A stretch of 33,147 nt of DNA from an uncultured Leptotrichia sp. (lineage in GTDB: Bacteria > Fusobacteriota > Fusobacteriia > Fusobacteriales > Leptotrichiaceae), in contig CALEXX010000011.1 in the NCBI GenBank assembly GCA_937925095.1, positions 1 to 33,147 on the forward strand. Direction: 5' to 3'. The translations under genes and the position numbers were made by a program. The notes beneath the pieces were generated by a model. That model was given only the letters and a program-made list of their open reading frames with translations, was not told the origin of the DNA and searched no databases. This document shows positions 1-7,942 of the stretch, piece after piece; positions within the stretch are counted from its first letter, which is position 1, and every line of letters starts with the position of its first letter.

Positions 1-150
1 TCTCCTTTCTGGGAAAAATATAAAAAGCGTAATGTACCTGATTTGAAAAATCCAGATCATATAGAATTGAAAAGAAAAATTTTTAAAGCCTTTGGACTTG
101 ATGCAGATAAAACTTATGAGGAGAATTTAAAAATGGTGGAGGTTAAATAA
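1..150 (+). CDS. 3' end of an unidentified protein (49 C-terminal residues, 5' end outside window)
   Basis: An open frame runs from the first base to TAA at 148-150. The visible tail is charged and soluble, begins around SPFWEKYKKRN and ends KMVEVK. It has no membrane segment and no motif I can name. The stop overlaps the start of the next gene (TAATG), so the two are probably translationally coupled in one operon. Because the following genes are small, partly duplicated membrane proteins, this could be the C-terminal effector domain of a polymorphic toxin with immunity-type genes downstream. That is inference from gene order only. Confidence 0.6.
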   Translation, partial: SPFWEKYKKRNVPDLKNPDHIELKRKIFKAFGLDADKTYEENLKMVEVK

Positions 151-824
151 TGTTTTTCTTAGGATATTTAGTTTTTTATTCAGCATTATCACTTTTGATA
201 GATGTATCAATATTTTTTTCAATACTTTCCTTTATATTAGGAGGAACACTATATTTTAATAGCGACTTTCCCTTACAAGGAATAGCAATTTGTGCTTTTG
301 GACTGTTAAATCTAATTTCAAGCCTATGTTATCATAGTAAAAAAATGCATACTGGAGGCAGTTCATTTATTAATTACAATACAAGCTATAATTTTCTTTC
401 AATCTCCATAGCAACAGTTATCTTTGCTATTCCTGTTTGGTATATTATTATTAAAACAGACATAATAGAAATAGGAGGTTCACCCTTATATATTTTTATA
501 CCAAGCCTTCTTATATCTTGGGCTATACTTTTTAAAATAGTAGACAGAATTTTGATACACAATAGAGAAACTCAAGAAGTAGTTTTAGGAGATTATTTTA
601 CTATTCACAGAAGTAGAAGAGATCTTACACATATCTATATTTTTAAATTTAAAAATTCTCCAGATTTATATTCGACTGGAATGTTTAGACAGAGAATTTT
701 TATAAATAAGATTGGTTCTAAATTTATTTGTACTTTTGGAAAAGGAATTTTTGGGACAAGTTATATAACAAGTATAAAATTAATTGAAGATGCAGGAGTA
801 AATGCTCATATTAGAAAAAAATAA
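150..824 (+). CDS. Multi-pass membrane protein of unknown function (224 aa)
   Basis: I do not recognise the family. The N-terminal two thirds holds about four hydrophobic segments (roughly residues 3-33, 44-58, 84-102 and 114-130). A cytosolic-looking, basic and beta-rich tail of about 90 residues follows, resembling the membrane-plus-PH-like layout of the next genes but without clear sequence similarity to them. The ATG overlaps the previous stop (TAATG), which indicates translational coupling. The next gene starts 18 bp downstream behind its own Shine-Dalgarno. A membrane immunity or stress protein is possible but unproven. Confidence 0.75.
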   Translation: MFFLGYLVFYSALSLLIDVSIFFSILSFILGGTLYFNSDFPLQGIAICAFGLLNLISSLCYHSKKMHTGGSSFINYNTSYNFLSISIATVIFAIPVWYIIIKTDIIEIGGSPLYIFIPSLLISWAILFKIVDRILIHNRETQEVVLGDYFTIHRSRRDLTHIYIFKFKNSPDLYSTGMFRQRIFINKIGSKFICTFGKGIFGTSYITSIKLIEDAGVNAHIRKK

Positions 825-842
825 AATCCGGAGGATATTATA

Positions 843-1625
843 ATGGAAAAAAATCGTAAATGGGGATATGTTTTTGATGAAAAATTAAATATGTATATTC
901 CTGACTTACCAAGACAAAGAAAAATTGCAAAAGTGCTGCTAGTTTTATCAGCAATCTCTTTTATTGCCGCTTCAGTACAGGGATTTTTCTTAGATAAAAC
1001 TTCTTATGAACAGATATCGTTCCTAATTTACAGCATAGTAGCAATATTTCTTTTTTTATCTTTATATGCCGTCATAAAAATAAATATACGCCTTATCGAA
1101 AAAAGATTAAAATTAATTGGAGAAGTCAAAAAAATAGATTCATCTGAAAAATTCGAAGTTCGGCCTTTAAGAAAAAATAGATATCTTTTTTTCTGTATAA
1201 TTGCCTTTATCATGATGATTTTTGCATTATCTTTTCAGATAAATAAATTATTAGAAGATTTTTCATTTGAATTTATCATCTATCTCCTTTTTCTTATTGG
1301 AATAATGATATTCAGCTATATTAATTTTCTGAAGGAGCTTAAAAATAGAAAATATTCCCTGCTTATAGACAGACAAATTATAAAAATATACTATGAAAAT
1401 GATGAAATGGAATATATAAAAACAAATAATATAGACTATGTCAGATTTTATTCAATCAGACACGGAAGGAAAGCAAGAAGGGAAAAATATCCTACTTTAC
1501 AAATTTTTGACATTGAAGAAAAAAAACTTGCTGAAATGACTATAAATTTAAATGATTACTATTTATTAAAGAAATATTTTGCAGAAAATAACGTGGCAAT
1601 AAACGACCAGTATGAAGATTTTTAA
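843..1625 (+). CDS. Membrane protein with C-terminal PH-like domain (260 aa), paralogue of the next gene
   Basis: The ATG lies behind a good Shine-Dalgarno (CCGGAGGA, about 831-838). A short cytosolic head contains RKWGYVFDEKLNMYIPDLPRQ (split here as RKWGYVFDEK and LNMYIPDLPRQ). Four hydrophobic segments follow at about residues 28-48, 57-78, 113-132 and 142-160. A tail of about 90 residues starts at KNRKYSLLIDRQ and has the alternating beta pattern of bacterial PH-like (YcxB/bPH-type) domains. The following gene repeats the whole plan: RKW..VYDERLN.FIPNLARQ, KNKKYSLNIDSREI and a matching DYxLLKKYF near the C-terminus. The pair therefore arose by duplication. The function is unknown. The PH-like assignment is by pattern and is moderate. 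Confidence 0.75.
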   Translation: MEKNRKWGYVFDEKLNMYIPDLPRQRKIAKVLLVLSAISFIAASVQGFFLDKTSYEQISFLIYSIVAIFLFLSLYAVIKINIRLIEKRLKLIGEVKKIDSSEKFEVRPLRKNRYLFFCIIAFIMMIFALSFQINKLLEDFSFEFIIYLLFLIGIMIFSYINFLKELKNRKYSLLIDRQIIKIYYENDEMEYIKTNNIDYVRFYSIRHGRKARREKYPTLQIFDIEEKKLAEMTINLNDYYLLKKYFAENNVAINDQYEDF

Positions 1626-1644
1626 CAGGAAAAGGGGAAGAACT

Positions 1645-2748
1645 GTGGAGTTATCAGAAAAAGATGAGAAATATGTTATTTCCTTACTCAAGCAAGGAAA
1701 AAAAGTAGAGGCTATTGCCTTTGTTAAAGATAAAACAGGAATGACTTTAAAAGAGGCTAAAGATTATATTGATAAAAAAAACGATAATGAATATTATGAT
1801 AAAAATGTTTCTATTTCTGAAGAAGATGAACAATACTTATCTTCTCTGATTAATGAAAATAAAGAACTAGAGGCAGTTATTTTTCTTCATAAAAATAAGG
1901 ATATGTCTTTATTGGAAGCAAAAAATTATACAGATAGGTTAATTTTAAAGAAAAATATTGAAACTAAAAAGGAAAGTAGCCGTAAATGGAACAGTGTTTA
2001 TGATGAAAGATTGAATACTTTTATTCCTAATTTAGCCAGACAAAAGAAAGCACTAAAAATAATGAAAGGTGTTTTCCTGATACTTCTGCTTATTTCTTTA
2101 GTTCAGCTGATTTTTTTGGATAGAAGCTCAGATATAAAAATGATAATTTTTAGCTTTTCTATCTTAGGTATTCTAGTTTTGATGATAACTTTACCTTTAG
2201 GTAGCTTAAGTATCCGCTATATAGAGAATAAATTGAAAAAACTTGAAAATTTAGAAGTTTCAAATCAATTTGAAGTCAAAGCTTTCATCAGTAATTTTGA
2301 TTTGTTTTTACAAGTCCTGGGAATTCTTATATTTATTATTATAATCCCTATTCTTTTTATTAAAAACTATAAGGAAGTAGACTATAAAAACTACAAGGAA
2401 ATTTTTTATTTCTTTGGGTTGATTGCAATCACAGCTGCCGGTATTTATGAACTTTTAAAAATGTTAAAGAATAAAAAATATTCTTTAAATATAGACAGCA
2501 GGGAAATTACTCTGTTATACAATAAAAATGAAATGAAATCTATAAAAATTGAAAAAATAAATTTTATCAAATTTTATGATAAAAAAGTTAAGAGAGGGGT
2601 AAGGACTAACATTCCCATCATAGAAATTTTTGATATGGAAAAAAATGTATTTACTAAAATGGAAGTAAAAATAAGTGACTATATTCTGTTAAAAAAGTAT
2701 TTTGAAAGACATAAAATAATGGTGGATGATAATTTTAAAATGCTTTAA
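1645..2748 (+). CDS. Membrane protein with two N-terminal ribosomal L7/L12-like repeats and a PH-like tail (367 aa)
   Basis: I chose GTG 1645 because AAGGGGAAG lies a few bases before it and the first repeat begins directly after it. An in-frame ATG at 1612, overlapping the previous gene by 14 bp, has no visible Shine-Dalgarno but remains possible. Residues 5-44 and 59-98 are two copies of a unit ending GMTLKEAKDYID or DMSLLEAKNYTD. This closely resembles the GLGLKEAKDLVE helix-turn-helix region of the L7/L12 C-terminal domain. From about residue 112 on, the protein is a paralogue of the preceding gene: RKWNSVYDERLNTFIPN, four membrane segments, KNKKYSLNIDSREITLLY and IKFYDKK. The paralogue lacks the L7/L12-like head, so the head was gained or lost after duplication. 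The function is unknown. Confidence 0.75.
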   Translation: MELSEKDEKYVISLLKQGKKVEAIAFVKDKTGMTLKEAKDYIDKKNDNEYYDKNVSISEEDEQYLSSLINENKELEAVIFLHKNKDMSLLEAKNYTDRLILKKNIETKKESSRKWNSVYDERLNTFIPNLARQKKALKIMKGVFLILLLISLVQLIFLDRSSDIKMIIFSFSILGILVLMITLPLGSLSIRYIENKLKKLENLEVSNQFEVKAFISNFDLFLQVLGILIFIIIIPILFIKNYKEVDYKNYKEIFYFFGLIAITAAGIYELLKMLKNKKYSLNIDSREITLLYNKNEMKSIKIEKINFIKFYDKKVKRGVRTNIPIIEIFDMEKNVFTKMEVKISDYILLKKYFERHKIMVDDNFKML

Positions 2749-2833
2749 TTCAGAGAAATTAGAAATGGCTATTTATGAAGCTTTTTATGAAAATAAAAAA
2801 TAATAAGGAAGGTTTAAAAAGGAGGAAAAATTA

Positions 2834-3208
2834 ATGATTATTATGATGATGTTTCTTAATATGTTAATACTTGTTATATGCGGTGTAACTCTCATATATT
2901 TAATAAGCAGAAAAAAAACAATGGAATGTTTTTATGTAGAAGAGGAAAACTTATATCTTAATTCCTTACCTGCAGTAAAAATTCCACTTTCTGATATTGA
3001 TTATGTGGAATTTTATTATACCCGTATCCGTATCTCTTACAGGGGACAAATAAAAGTTCATAAGAAAAATGGAAAAGTGGTTAAACGTTTTTTTCAGACA
3101 AGTAAAATTTCACTCTCTGTTACTGAGCAGATGATTTTAGATGAAATAGATAAATTAACACCATTTTTTAAGAAATATTACATACCTTATACTATTCAAG
3201 ATAATTAA
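2834..3208 (+). CDS. Small membrane-anchored PH-like protein (124 aa)
   Basis: A strong Shine-Dalgarno (AAAAAGGAGGAAAAATT) precedes ATG 2834. One hydrophobic segment (about residues 3-24) is followed by SRKKT and a soluble beta-rich domain. That domain contains LPAVKIPLSDIDYVEFYY and a basic strand, KVHKKNGKVVKRFF, then a C-terminal helix. The DIDYVEFYY strand resembles NIDYVRFYS in the gene at 843, so this may be a shortened relative that kept one membrane helix plus the PH-like domain. The family is unknown to me. It lies in the same + strand run, 85 bp after the previous gene. Confidence 0.7.
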   Translation: MIIMMMFLNMLILVICGVTLIYLISRKKTMECFYVEEENLYLNSLPAVKIPLSDIDYVEFYYTRIRISYRGQIKVHKKNGKVVKRFFQTSKISLSVTEQMILDEIDKLTPFFKKYYIPYTIQDN

Positions 3209-3278
3209 AGAATAAAAATCTATGAATATGAAATTATTGCAGAAACAGATATTTTTTACTGGAAAGGAAGTGTTTTAA

Positions 3279-4049
3279 ATGGAAGATTTTGCCCAGATGA
3301 TGTTTATCCCTGTTACCTTTATTGTATTAATATTTATTGCCATAATCACAAAAAAAAGAGGGATGGAAAAAATTGTATTTTTAGAAAGTAATGATAAACT
3401 TGAAGATTTAAATCCCAGGGATTTTTTCTATAATATTTTAAAAATGGAGAGGGGATCAAAAATAATTTACTGGACAGAAATTATTTTACTAATTGTGGAT
3501 ACTGCATATATTTTAGTTGGTGGATATCTTCAATATCTTAAGGAAATGGAATTTTTAAAAGAATTTCCCGATTTTCCTATAAGCCCTGTTTCATCCCTAT
3601 TTGTAAAATTCTTTATTCCTATTTTTATGTGGTTTATTCTAGTTTTTCTATTGGTGTTTGCTTATTTTATGCAAAAGAAGGAAAATAAAAGAATTACTAA
3701 AATGTTAGATGATTTAGACAACTATAACCTTTTAACTTATGCAAAAGAAGATTTTTTTAAATCTGACAGAATAGTTGATACGGGAATAATAGCACAAAGC
3801 GACTTAAAACTTGGAAACGACTATTTATTCTGTGTTTATCCGGCATATATAATCCCCTATTCATGGATTAGTGATATAAAAGTTGATAAAATTTATAGTC
3901 GTGGAGGAAACTATTATTCTTTAAATTTTACCCTTAAAAACTCTTCTAATTTTATCAAGATATTTTTTTCTAAAGAGAGTGCAGCTGAAAAAGTTAGGGA
4001 GCTTATCTTAAAGGATAGACAGGAACTATATGGAAGGGAAGGATTTTAA
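3279..4049 (+). CDS. Three-helix membrane protein, first of a tandem paralogous pair (256 aa)
   Basis: GGAAAGGAAG precedes ATG 3279. Hydrophobic segments lie at about residues 5-24, 61-80 and 108-130. A cytosolic loop after the first segment contains LNPRDFFYNILKMERG. The soluble C-terminal half contains QSDLKLGNDYLFCVYPAYI, PYSWISDIKV and a late LNFTLKNSSN...IFFSKES helix region. The next gene matches these motifs in the same order with roughly half the positions identical by eye. The function is unknown. The stop is directly followed by the next ATG, so translation is almost certainly coupled. Confidence 0.75.
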   Translation: MEDFAQMMFIPVTFIVLIFIAIITKKRGMEKIVFLESNDKLEDLNPRDFFYNILKMERGSKIIYWTEIILLIVDTAYILVGGYLQYLKEMEFLKEFPDFPISPVSSLFVKFFIPIFMWFILVFLLVFAYFMQKKENKRITKMLDDLDNYNLLTYAKEDFFKSDRIVDTGIIAQSDLKLGNDYLFCVYPAYIIPYSWISDIKVDKIYSRGGNYYSLNFTLKNSSNFIKIFFSKESAAEKVRELILKDRQELYGREGF

Positions 4050-4814
4050 ATGGTAATGTCAGGAATAATCGGGAATATTCTCTTTATTCCCTCACTCTTT
4101 ATTTTATCTATGTTTCTTGCTTTTTTCTTTAGAAAAAGAATAGTTAGAAAAATTTTATTTTTAGAATTTGATGAAAATGTAAAGAACTTAGCTCCCAGAG
4201 ATTTTTTTTACAGTATTTTAAAAATGGAAAAATCAATAAAATCTTTTTATTTGGCAGAAATTTTATTTTTAATAGCTGATACCGTATTTATTCTATTTGG
4301 TGGATATGCAATATATCTTGAAAGACTGGAATTTTCAAAGAAATATTCATATCTTCTCACAAGTCCTATGTCTTTTGTTGTTGAGCGTTTAACAGCACCA
4401 TTTATTTTATGGATTTGCATGCTTTTCTTATTATTTCTTACATTGTTTATGATAAAAAAAGAAAAGAAAAGAGTTTCTGACATGCTGGATTATTTAAATA
4501 AATACAATATTTTAAATAGTGCAAAAATAGATTTCTTTAACTCAGATAAAATAATTAAAAGTGAAGTAATATTACAAAGTGATATAAAACTTGGAGATAA
4601 ATATTTATTTTCCATCTATACTGCATATATACTCCCCTACTCATGGATTAAAGATGTGAAAATTGAGAAAGTTCATGGTCGTGGTGGTAATGGAGGTTTT
4701 TATTATTTAAATTTTACTTTAAACAAATCTTTTAACCCTGTGAGAATATTTTTTTCTAAAAAGGAAACTGCCGAACAAGTTAGAAAATTTCTTTTGAAAA
4801 AAGCTTTTTATTAA
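4050..4814 (+). CDS. Three-helix membrane protein, second of a tandem paralogous pair (254 aa)
   Basis: The gene begins on the base after the preceding stop. GGAAGGGAAGG inside the 3' end of its neighbour can serve as the Shine-Dalgarno. It repeats the neighbour's plan: segments at about residues 9-26, 62-83 and 108-130, LAPRDFFYSILKMEKS after the first helix, QSDIKLGDKYLFSIYTAYI, PYSWIKDVKIEKV, and LNFTLNKSFNPVRIFFSKKE near the end. It is the last gene of the + strand array; a hairpin terminator follows within a few bases. The family is unknown. A duplicated immunity gene is one reading of the pair. Confidence 0.75.
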   Translation: MVMSGIIGNILFIPSLFILSMFLAFFFRKRIVRKILFLEFDENVKNLAPRDFFYSILKMEKSIKSFYLAEILFLIADTVFILFGGYAIYLERLEFSKKYSYLLTSPMSFVVERLTAPFILWICMLFLLFLTLFMIKKEKKRVSDMLDYLNKYNILNSAKIDFFNSDKIIKSEVILQSDIKLGDKYLFSIYTAYILPYSWIKDVKIEKVHGRGGNGGFYYLNFTLNKSFNPVRIFFSKKETAEQVRKFLLKKAFY

Positions 4815-4815
4815 A

Positions 4816-4862
4816 AAAATGCCTCAAAACTCTTTATAACAAGATGTGGGGCATTTTATTTT
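4816..4862. terminator. Bidirectional Rho-independent terminator
   Basis: AAAATGCCTCA at 4816-4826 pairs with TGGGGCATTTT at 4847-4857 with one G-T pair. A T-rich run follows on the + strand, and a run of A before the stem gives a T run on the - strand. It sits between convergent genes ending at 4814 (+) and 4955 (-), so it can serve both. Confidence 0.75.
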
Positions 4863-4954
4863 ACAATTTATCAATTTAAAATTTATTTGAATTGATCAAA
4901 ATAAATCCTTTATTCTTTCCGGCAGGCTTACCTTCGCAGTTTCATCTCCTGTTT

Positions 4955-5977
4955 TTATACTTCAAATTTTTTATTAAAATAATCATAAAACGAATCTGGA
5001 ATACAATTTCCCTTTGATATTCCCTTCTGTGTTAATTTATGAACGTTTGTTTTTTCTGTAATTTTTTTAAGTTCCATTTCAGAAAATTTGTCATTCCATT
5101 TACTGAAAAGAATATGAGGTAATGTGTCATCTACAACTTCACATTTTTCTTCAGGCATATACTTTCCTGCCATTTCATTATAAAGTATCTGAAAAAAGAA
5201 ATAATGTGGTATCTCACTTTCATTTTTCCAGAAAATGAGCATTAACTCCAGCAGGGAATGTATCATCTTATTGTTTTTTTCTGAAAATATAATACTATTT
5301 AATACTCTGACTTTATTTCTTTCATCCCATGAAAAATAATCACTGTTCAGCTTTTCCCAGAATTCTTTATTTTCAGTATTATCTGAACGTTGAAACATAA
5401 AATATCCTTTATTTTCAATTTCTTCAGAAGAAAAATACTCAGATAATGAACCTGTCATTAAAATTGAAGCATCAATCCAGACTCCACCATAGTTATCAAG
5501 TAGAGCCAATCTCAGTAAATCACTGAAGTGAGTATATCCCATGCTCCCACTTTCAATCTTTTCCATAATAAATTCAGGAAATTCAATATATTCCTTCAAA
5601 TTTTCATTATCCAGCCTTATAATCTCATAGTTTCCTTTGTATTTATCAGCCGACTTATAACACAGTTTCACAATATCAGGCAGTTTTTCGTATTCCCATC
5701 CTGTTCCCCAGTACTGCCAGATTATTTTTCTTCCAGCAAGATTTTTTTTTGGAAAAACTTTAATTTTCTCAGTTTCTCCCTCAAAATATACTTCTATTAT
5801 TCTATCCCAGCTTTCAGCTACAGCCTCCTGCTGTAAAAAGTCCACTTTTCTCTGTATACGCTTATAAAGAGATTTTGGCATCAGTTCCTTGTATATATAC
5901 TTCCATGGCTTTTTATTCAGTATTCTGTTTATTTCGTAAAATTTTGAATTTGAAAACTTTATTCTATTATTTTCCAT
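4955..5977 (-). CDS. Capsular polysaccharide synthesis-type glycosyltransferase (GT32-like, 340 aa)
   Basis: This probably transfers a sugar during synthesis of LPS or another surface polysaccharide, on the cytoplasmic face of the inner membrane. Motifs typical of the Caps_synth/GT32-like group are visible: KIIWQYWGTGWEYEKLP (about residues 84-100), THFSDLLRLALLDNYGG (149-165) and GGVWIDASI (164-172). The aspartate in the last is the expected metal/nucleotide-sugar ligand. There is no membrane segment. The start overlaps the 3' end of the upstream GT9 gene by 11 bp, so the two form one transcriptional unit. The donor and acceptor sugars cannot be read from the sequence. Confidence 0.85.
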   Translation of the reverse strand: MENNRIKFSNSKFYEINRILNKKPWKYIYKELMPKSLYKRIQRKVDFLQQEAVAESWDRIIEVYFEGETEKIKVFPKKNLAGRKIIWQYWGTGWEYEKLPDIVKLCYKSADKYKGNYEIIRLDNENLKEYIEFPEFIMEKIESGSMGYTHFSDLLRLALLDNYGGVWIDASILMTGSLSEYFSSEEIENKGYFMFQRSDNTENKEFWEKLNSDYFSWDERNKVRVLNSIIFSEKNNKMIHSLLELMLIFWKNESEIPHYFFFQILYNEMAGKYMPEEKCEVVDDTLPHILFSKWNDKFSEMELKKITEKTNVHKLTQKGISKGNCIPDSFYDYFNKKFEV

Positions 5978-6986
5978 TTTTCTCTTCCAATCTCTTTACT
6001 ACCTCTCCATACACCCTGTCAACTGTTATTCCAGGTATCCCTTTATAATATTCCTTTGAGTATTCATGCTGTTTTTCAGGAATGGCAGTTATGCTATTTT
6101 CATAAAATTCATTGTCTTCTATGACATTACTTTTTTCTGTCCATGGAAAAAATCCCAGCCCTCTTTTTCCCGGTCCAAAAATTCCTATAACAAATGGTTT
6201 TTCAAAGGCACTTCCTATATGAATAGGGGCACTGTCATTGCTTATTACTATATCTGATTTTGAAAGGAGTGCCGCAAATTCAAGTAAAGAAATTTCTCCT
6301 CTTAAATCTATCACATTTTCAGCGTTTATAGAATCTAACTTCAAGCTTTTTTCAGCTTTTCCACCTGTTATTGCAATAAGATTTTCCTTATTTTCAGTAA
6401 GTCTTTTTATCAGTTCATCATATTTTTCCATTGGCCATATTTTTTCAGGTCTCTGGCTTCCAGGGGCAACTGTTATCAGATTCCGGTATTGCCTTCCGTT
6501 TAATATTTCATTTATTTTCTTATAGTCTTCTTCTGAAGGATATATTCCTAAAGGTACTCTTTCCCCATTATAATCAACAAGGTCAAGCAGCCTTTCCACT
6601 TCATGCTTTTTCATGTCATAGTGTCTCACATCAGTCAGAAGAAAAGATCCTGTTGCCACATCAAACCCAATTATTTTCTTTATTCCTGCCATTTTTGCAA
6701 GCATTATCGATCTTATAAATCTGTGCGGAATAATTGCCAAATCATATTTATTATTTTTCACAATTTTCAGAATTCTGAAAAATCCCTTTATTCCCCTGTC
6801 TGAACCCTTTTTGTCATAAAGTATTATTTCCCTCAGATTTGGATTGTTACTTATAATACTTTTATTTCCTGGCAATGTAAGATAATCTATCTCAGACTCA
6901 GGATAAATATCCCTTATTTTCTGTATTAACGGCGTTGATAGGACAATATCCCCTATAAATGCCGTATGAATTATTAATATTCTCAT
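5967..6986 (-). CDS. Glycosyltransferase family 9, heptosyltransferase-like (339 aa)
   Basis: GT9 enzymes (WaaC/WaaF/WaaQ type) transfer heptose from ADP-heptose to the LPS inner core. The N-terminus MRILIIHTAFIGDIVLSTPL is the typical first Rossmann strand and GD loop. The C-terminal half has LITVAPGSQRPEKIWP and ISNDSAPIHIGSAFEKP, the family's nucleotide-sugar binding loop, followed by FGPGKRGLGFFPW. Length is normal. AGAGGAAATGA precedes the ATG as Shine-Dalgarno. It is first in a two-gene unit with the overlapping glycosyltransferase. Which core sugar is moved is not determinable here; LPS core assembly is the likely pathway. Confidence 0.9.
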   Translation of the reverse strand: MRILIIHTAFIGDIVLSTPLIQKIRDIYPESEIDYLTLPGNKSIISNNPNLREIILYDKKGSDRGIKGFFRILKIVKNNKYDLAIIPHRFIRSIMLAKMAGIKKIIGFDVATGSFLLTDVRHYDMKKHEVERLLDLVDYNGERVPLGIYPSEEDYKKINEILNGRQYRNLITVAPGSQRPEKIWPMEKYDELIKRLTENKENLIAITGGKAEKSLKLDSINAENVIDLRGEISLLEFAALLSKSDIVISNDSAPIHIGSAFEKPFVIGIFGPGKRGLGFFPWTEKSNVIEDNEFYENSITAIPEKQHEYSKEYYKGIPGITVDRVYGEVVKRLEEKNGK

Positions 6987-7034
6987 TTCATTTCCTCTAC
7001 TTTTTATTTATTTTTTTAACTGTCATTTTAAAAT

Positions 7035-7070
7035 ATTATACCACAATTCACATTTTCATTAAAATGAAAA
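7035..7070 (-). promoter_or_regulatory. Extended -10 promoter of the glycosyltransferase pair, with palindrome over the -35
   Basis: On the - strand TGGTATAAT gives an extended -10 with its hexamer at 7035-7040. The -35 position (TTTAAT, 7058-7063, 17-bp spacer) is weak. An 8-bp perfect inverted repeat, TTTTCATT-AA-AATGAAAA (7053-7070), covers that -35 and could be an operator. Confidence 0.5.
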
Positions 7071-7158
7071 ATTTCTTTTTCATAACTTCCTTTATCTGAA
7101 AATTCTCCCATAAAATAGCCCTCAACTGTTTTTCCTTTATTTTTTTACTATTATATTG

Positions 7159-7164
7159 TATAAT
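7159..7164 (+). promoter_or_regulatory. -10 element for the ABC transporter pair
   Basis: TATAAT lies 35 bp before the ATG at 7199, and AAAGGAGGAAAT is the Shine-Dalgarno between them. No good -35 is visible, only T-rich sequence. The site is in the intergenic region between divergent genes. Confidence 0.4.
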
Positions 7165-7198
7165 TTAAAATATTAAAACTGTATTTAAAGGAGGAAAT

Positions 7199-7942
7199 AT
7201 GGAAGAAATTTTAAATGAAAATATGGGGAATGTTGCATCAAACAAAACTGGATATGTTTTTGAATGTAGAAATCTGTCAAAAAGTTATGGATATGAAACT
7301 GCCCTCAACAGCATTAATCTTTCTCTTGAAAGAGGAAAAATCATAGGGCTCCTTGGACCAAACGGAAGTGGAAAAACAACTCTTATAAAACTTGCAAACA
7401 ATCTTCTGATGCCTTCTTCAGGACTTGTTCTTATAAATGGGAATAAACCTGGAGTGGAAACAAAAAAAGTTGTTTCGTATCTGCCTGACAAAAATTATCT
7501 TGATGATTCACAGAACATCAATTCAATATTGAGGCTTTTTAAGGATTTCTATGCAGATTTCAACGAAGAGAAAGCTCTCTCAATGCTTTCAGACCTTAAA
7601 ATCGACCCTAGAAGAAGATTCAAACACCTTTCAAAAGGAAATAAGGAAAAGGTTCAGCTTATTCTTGTAATGAGCAGAGATGCCGATCTTTATCTTCTGG
7701 ATGAACCTATTGCAGGAGTCGATCCGGTTGCAAGGGAATATATACTTGACACTATCATTAAAAATTACAACAGAAGAGGAACTATAATAATTTCAACACA
7801 CTTAATTGCAGATGTTGAGAGGGTTCTGGATGAAGTTATTTTTATTAATAAGGGAGACATTCTCCTGCATGAAAGTACAGAGCACATTAAATCTGCTCAC
7901 AATAAAAGCATCGATGAATATTTCAGGGAGGTTTTCAAATGA
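7199..7942 (+). CDS. ABC transporter ATP-binding protein (247 aa)
   Basis: This is the cytosolic ATPase that powers the permease encoded immediately downstream. Walker A is GPNGSGKT (residues 53-60), the signature is LSKGN (144-148), Walker B is LYLLDEP (164-170), the D-loop is AGVD and the switch histidine is in STHL (H201). The short protein with an atypical signature matches the BcrA/YtrB-like ABC-2 ATPases, which include antibiotic-resistance and multidrug exporters. An N-terminal extension of about 20 residues precedes the first strand. The ATG of the permease overlaps the stop (ATGA), so translation is coupled. The substrate is unknown. Confidence 0.93.
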   Translation: MEEILNENMGNVASNKTGYVFECRNLSKSYGYETALNSINLSLERGKIIGLLGPNGSGKTTLIKLANNLLMPSSGLVLINGNKPGVETKKVVSYLPDKNYLDDSQNINSILRLFKDFYADFNEEKALSMLSDLKIDPRRRFKHLSKGNKEKVQLILVMSRDADLYLLDEPIAGVDPVAREYILDTIIKNYNRRGTIIISTHLIADVERVLDEVIFINKGDILLHESTEHIKSAHNKSIDEYFREVFK

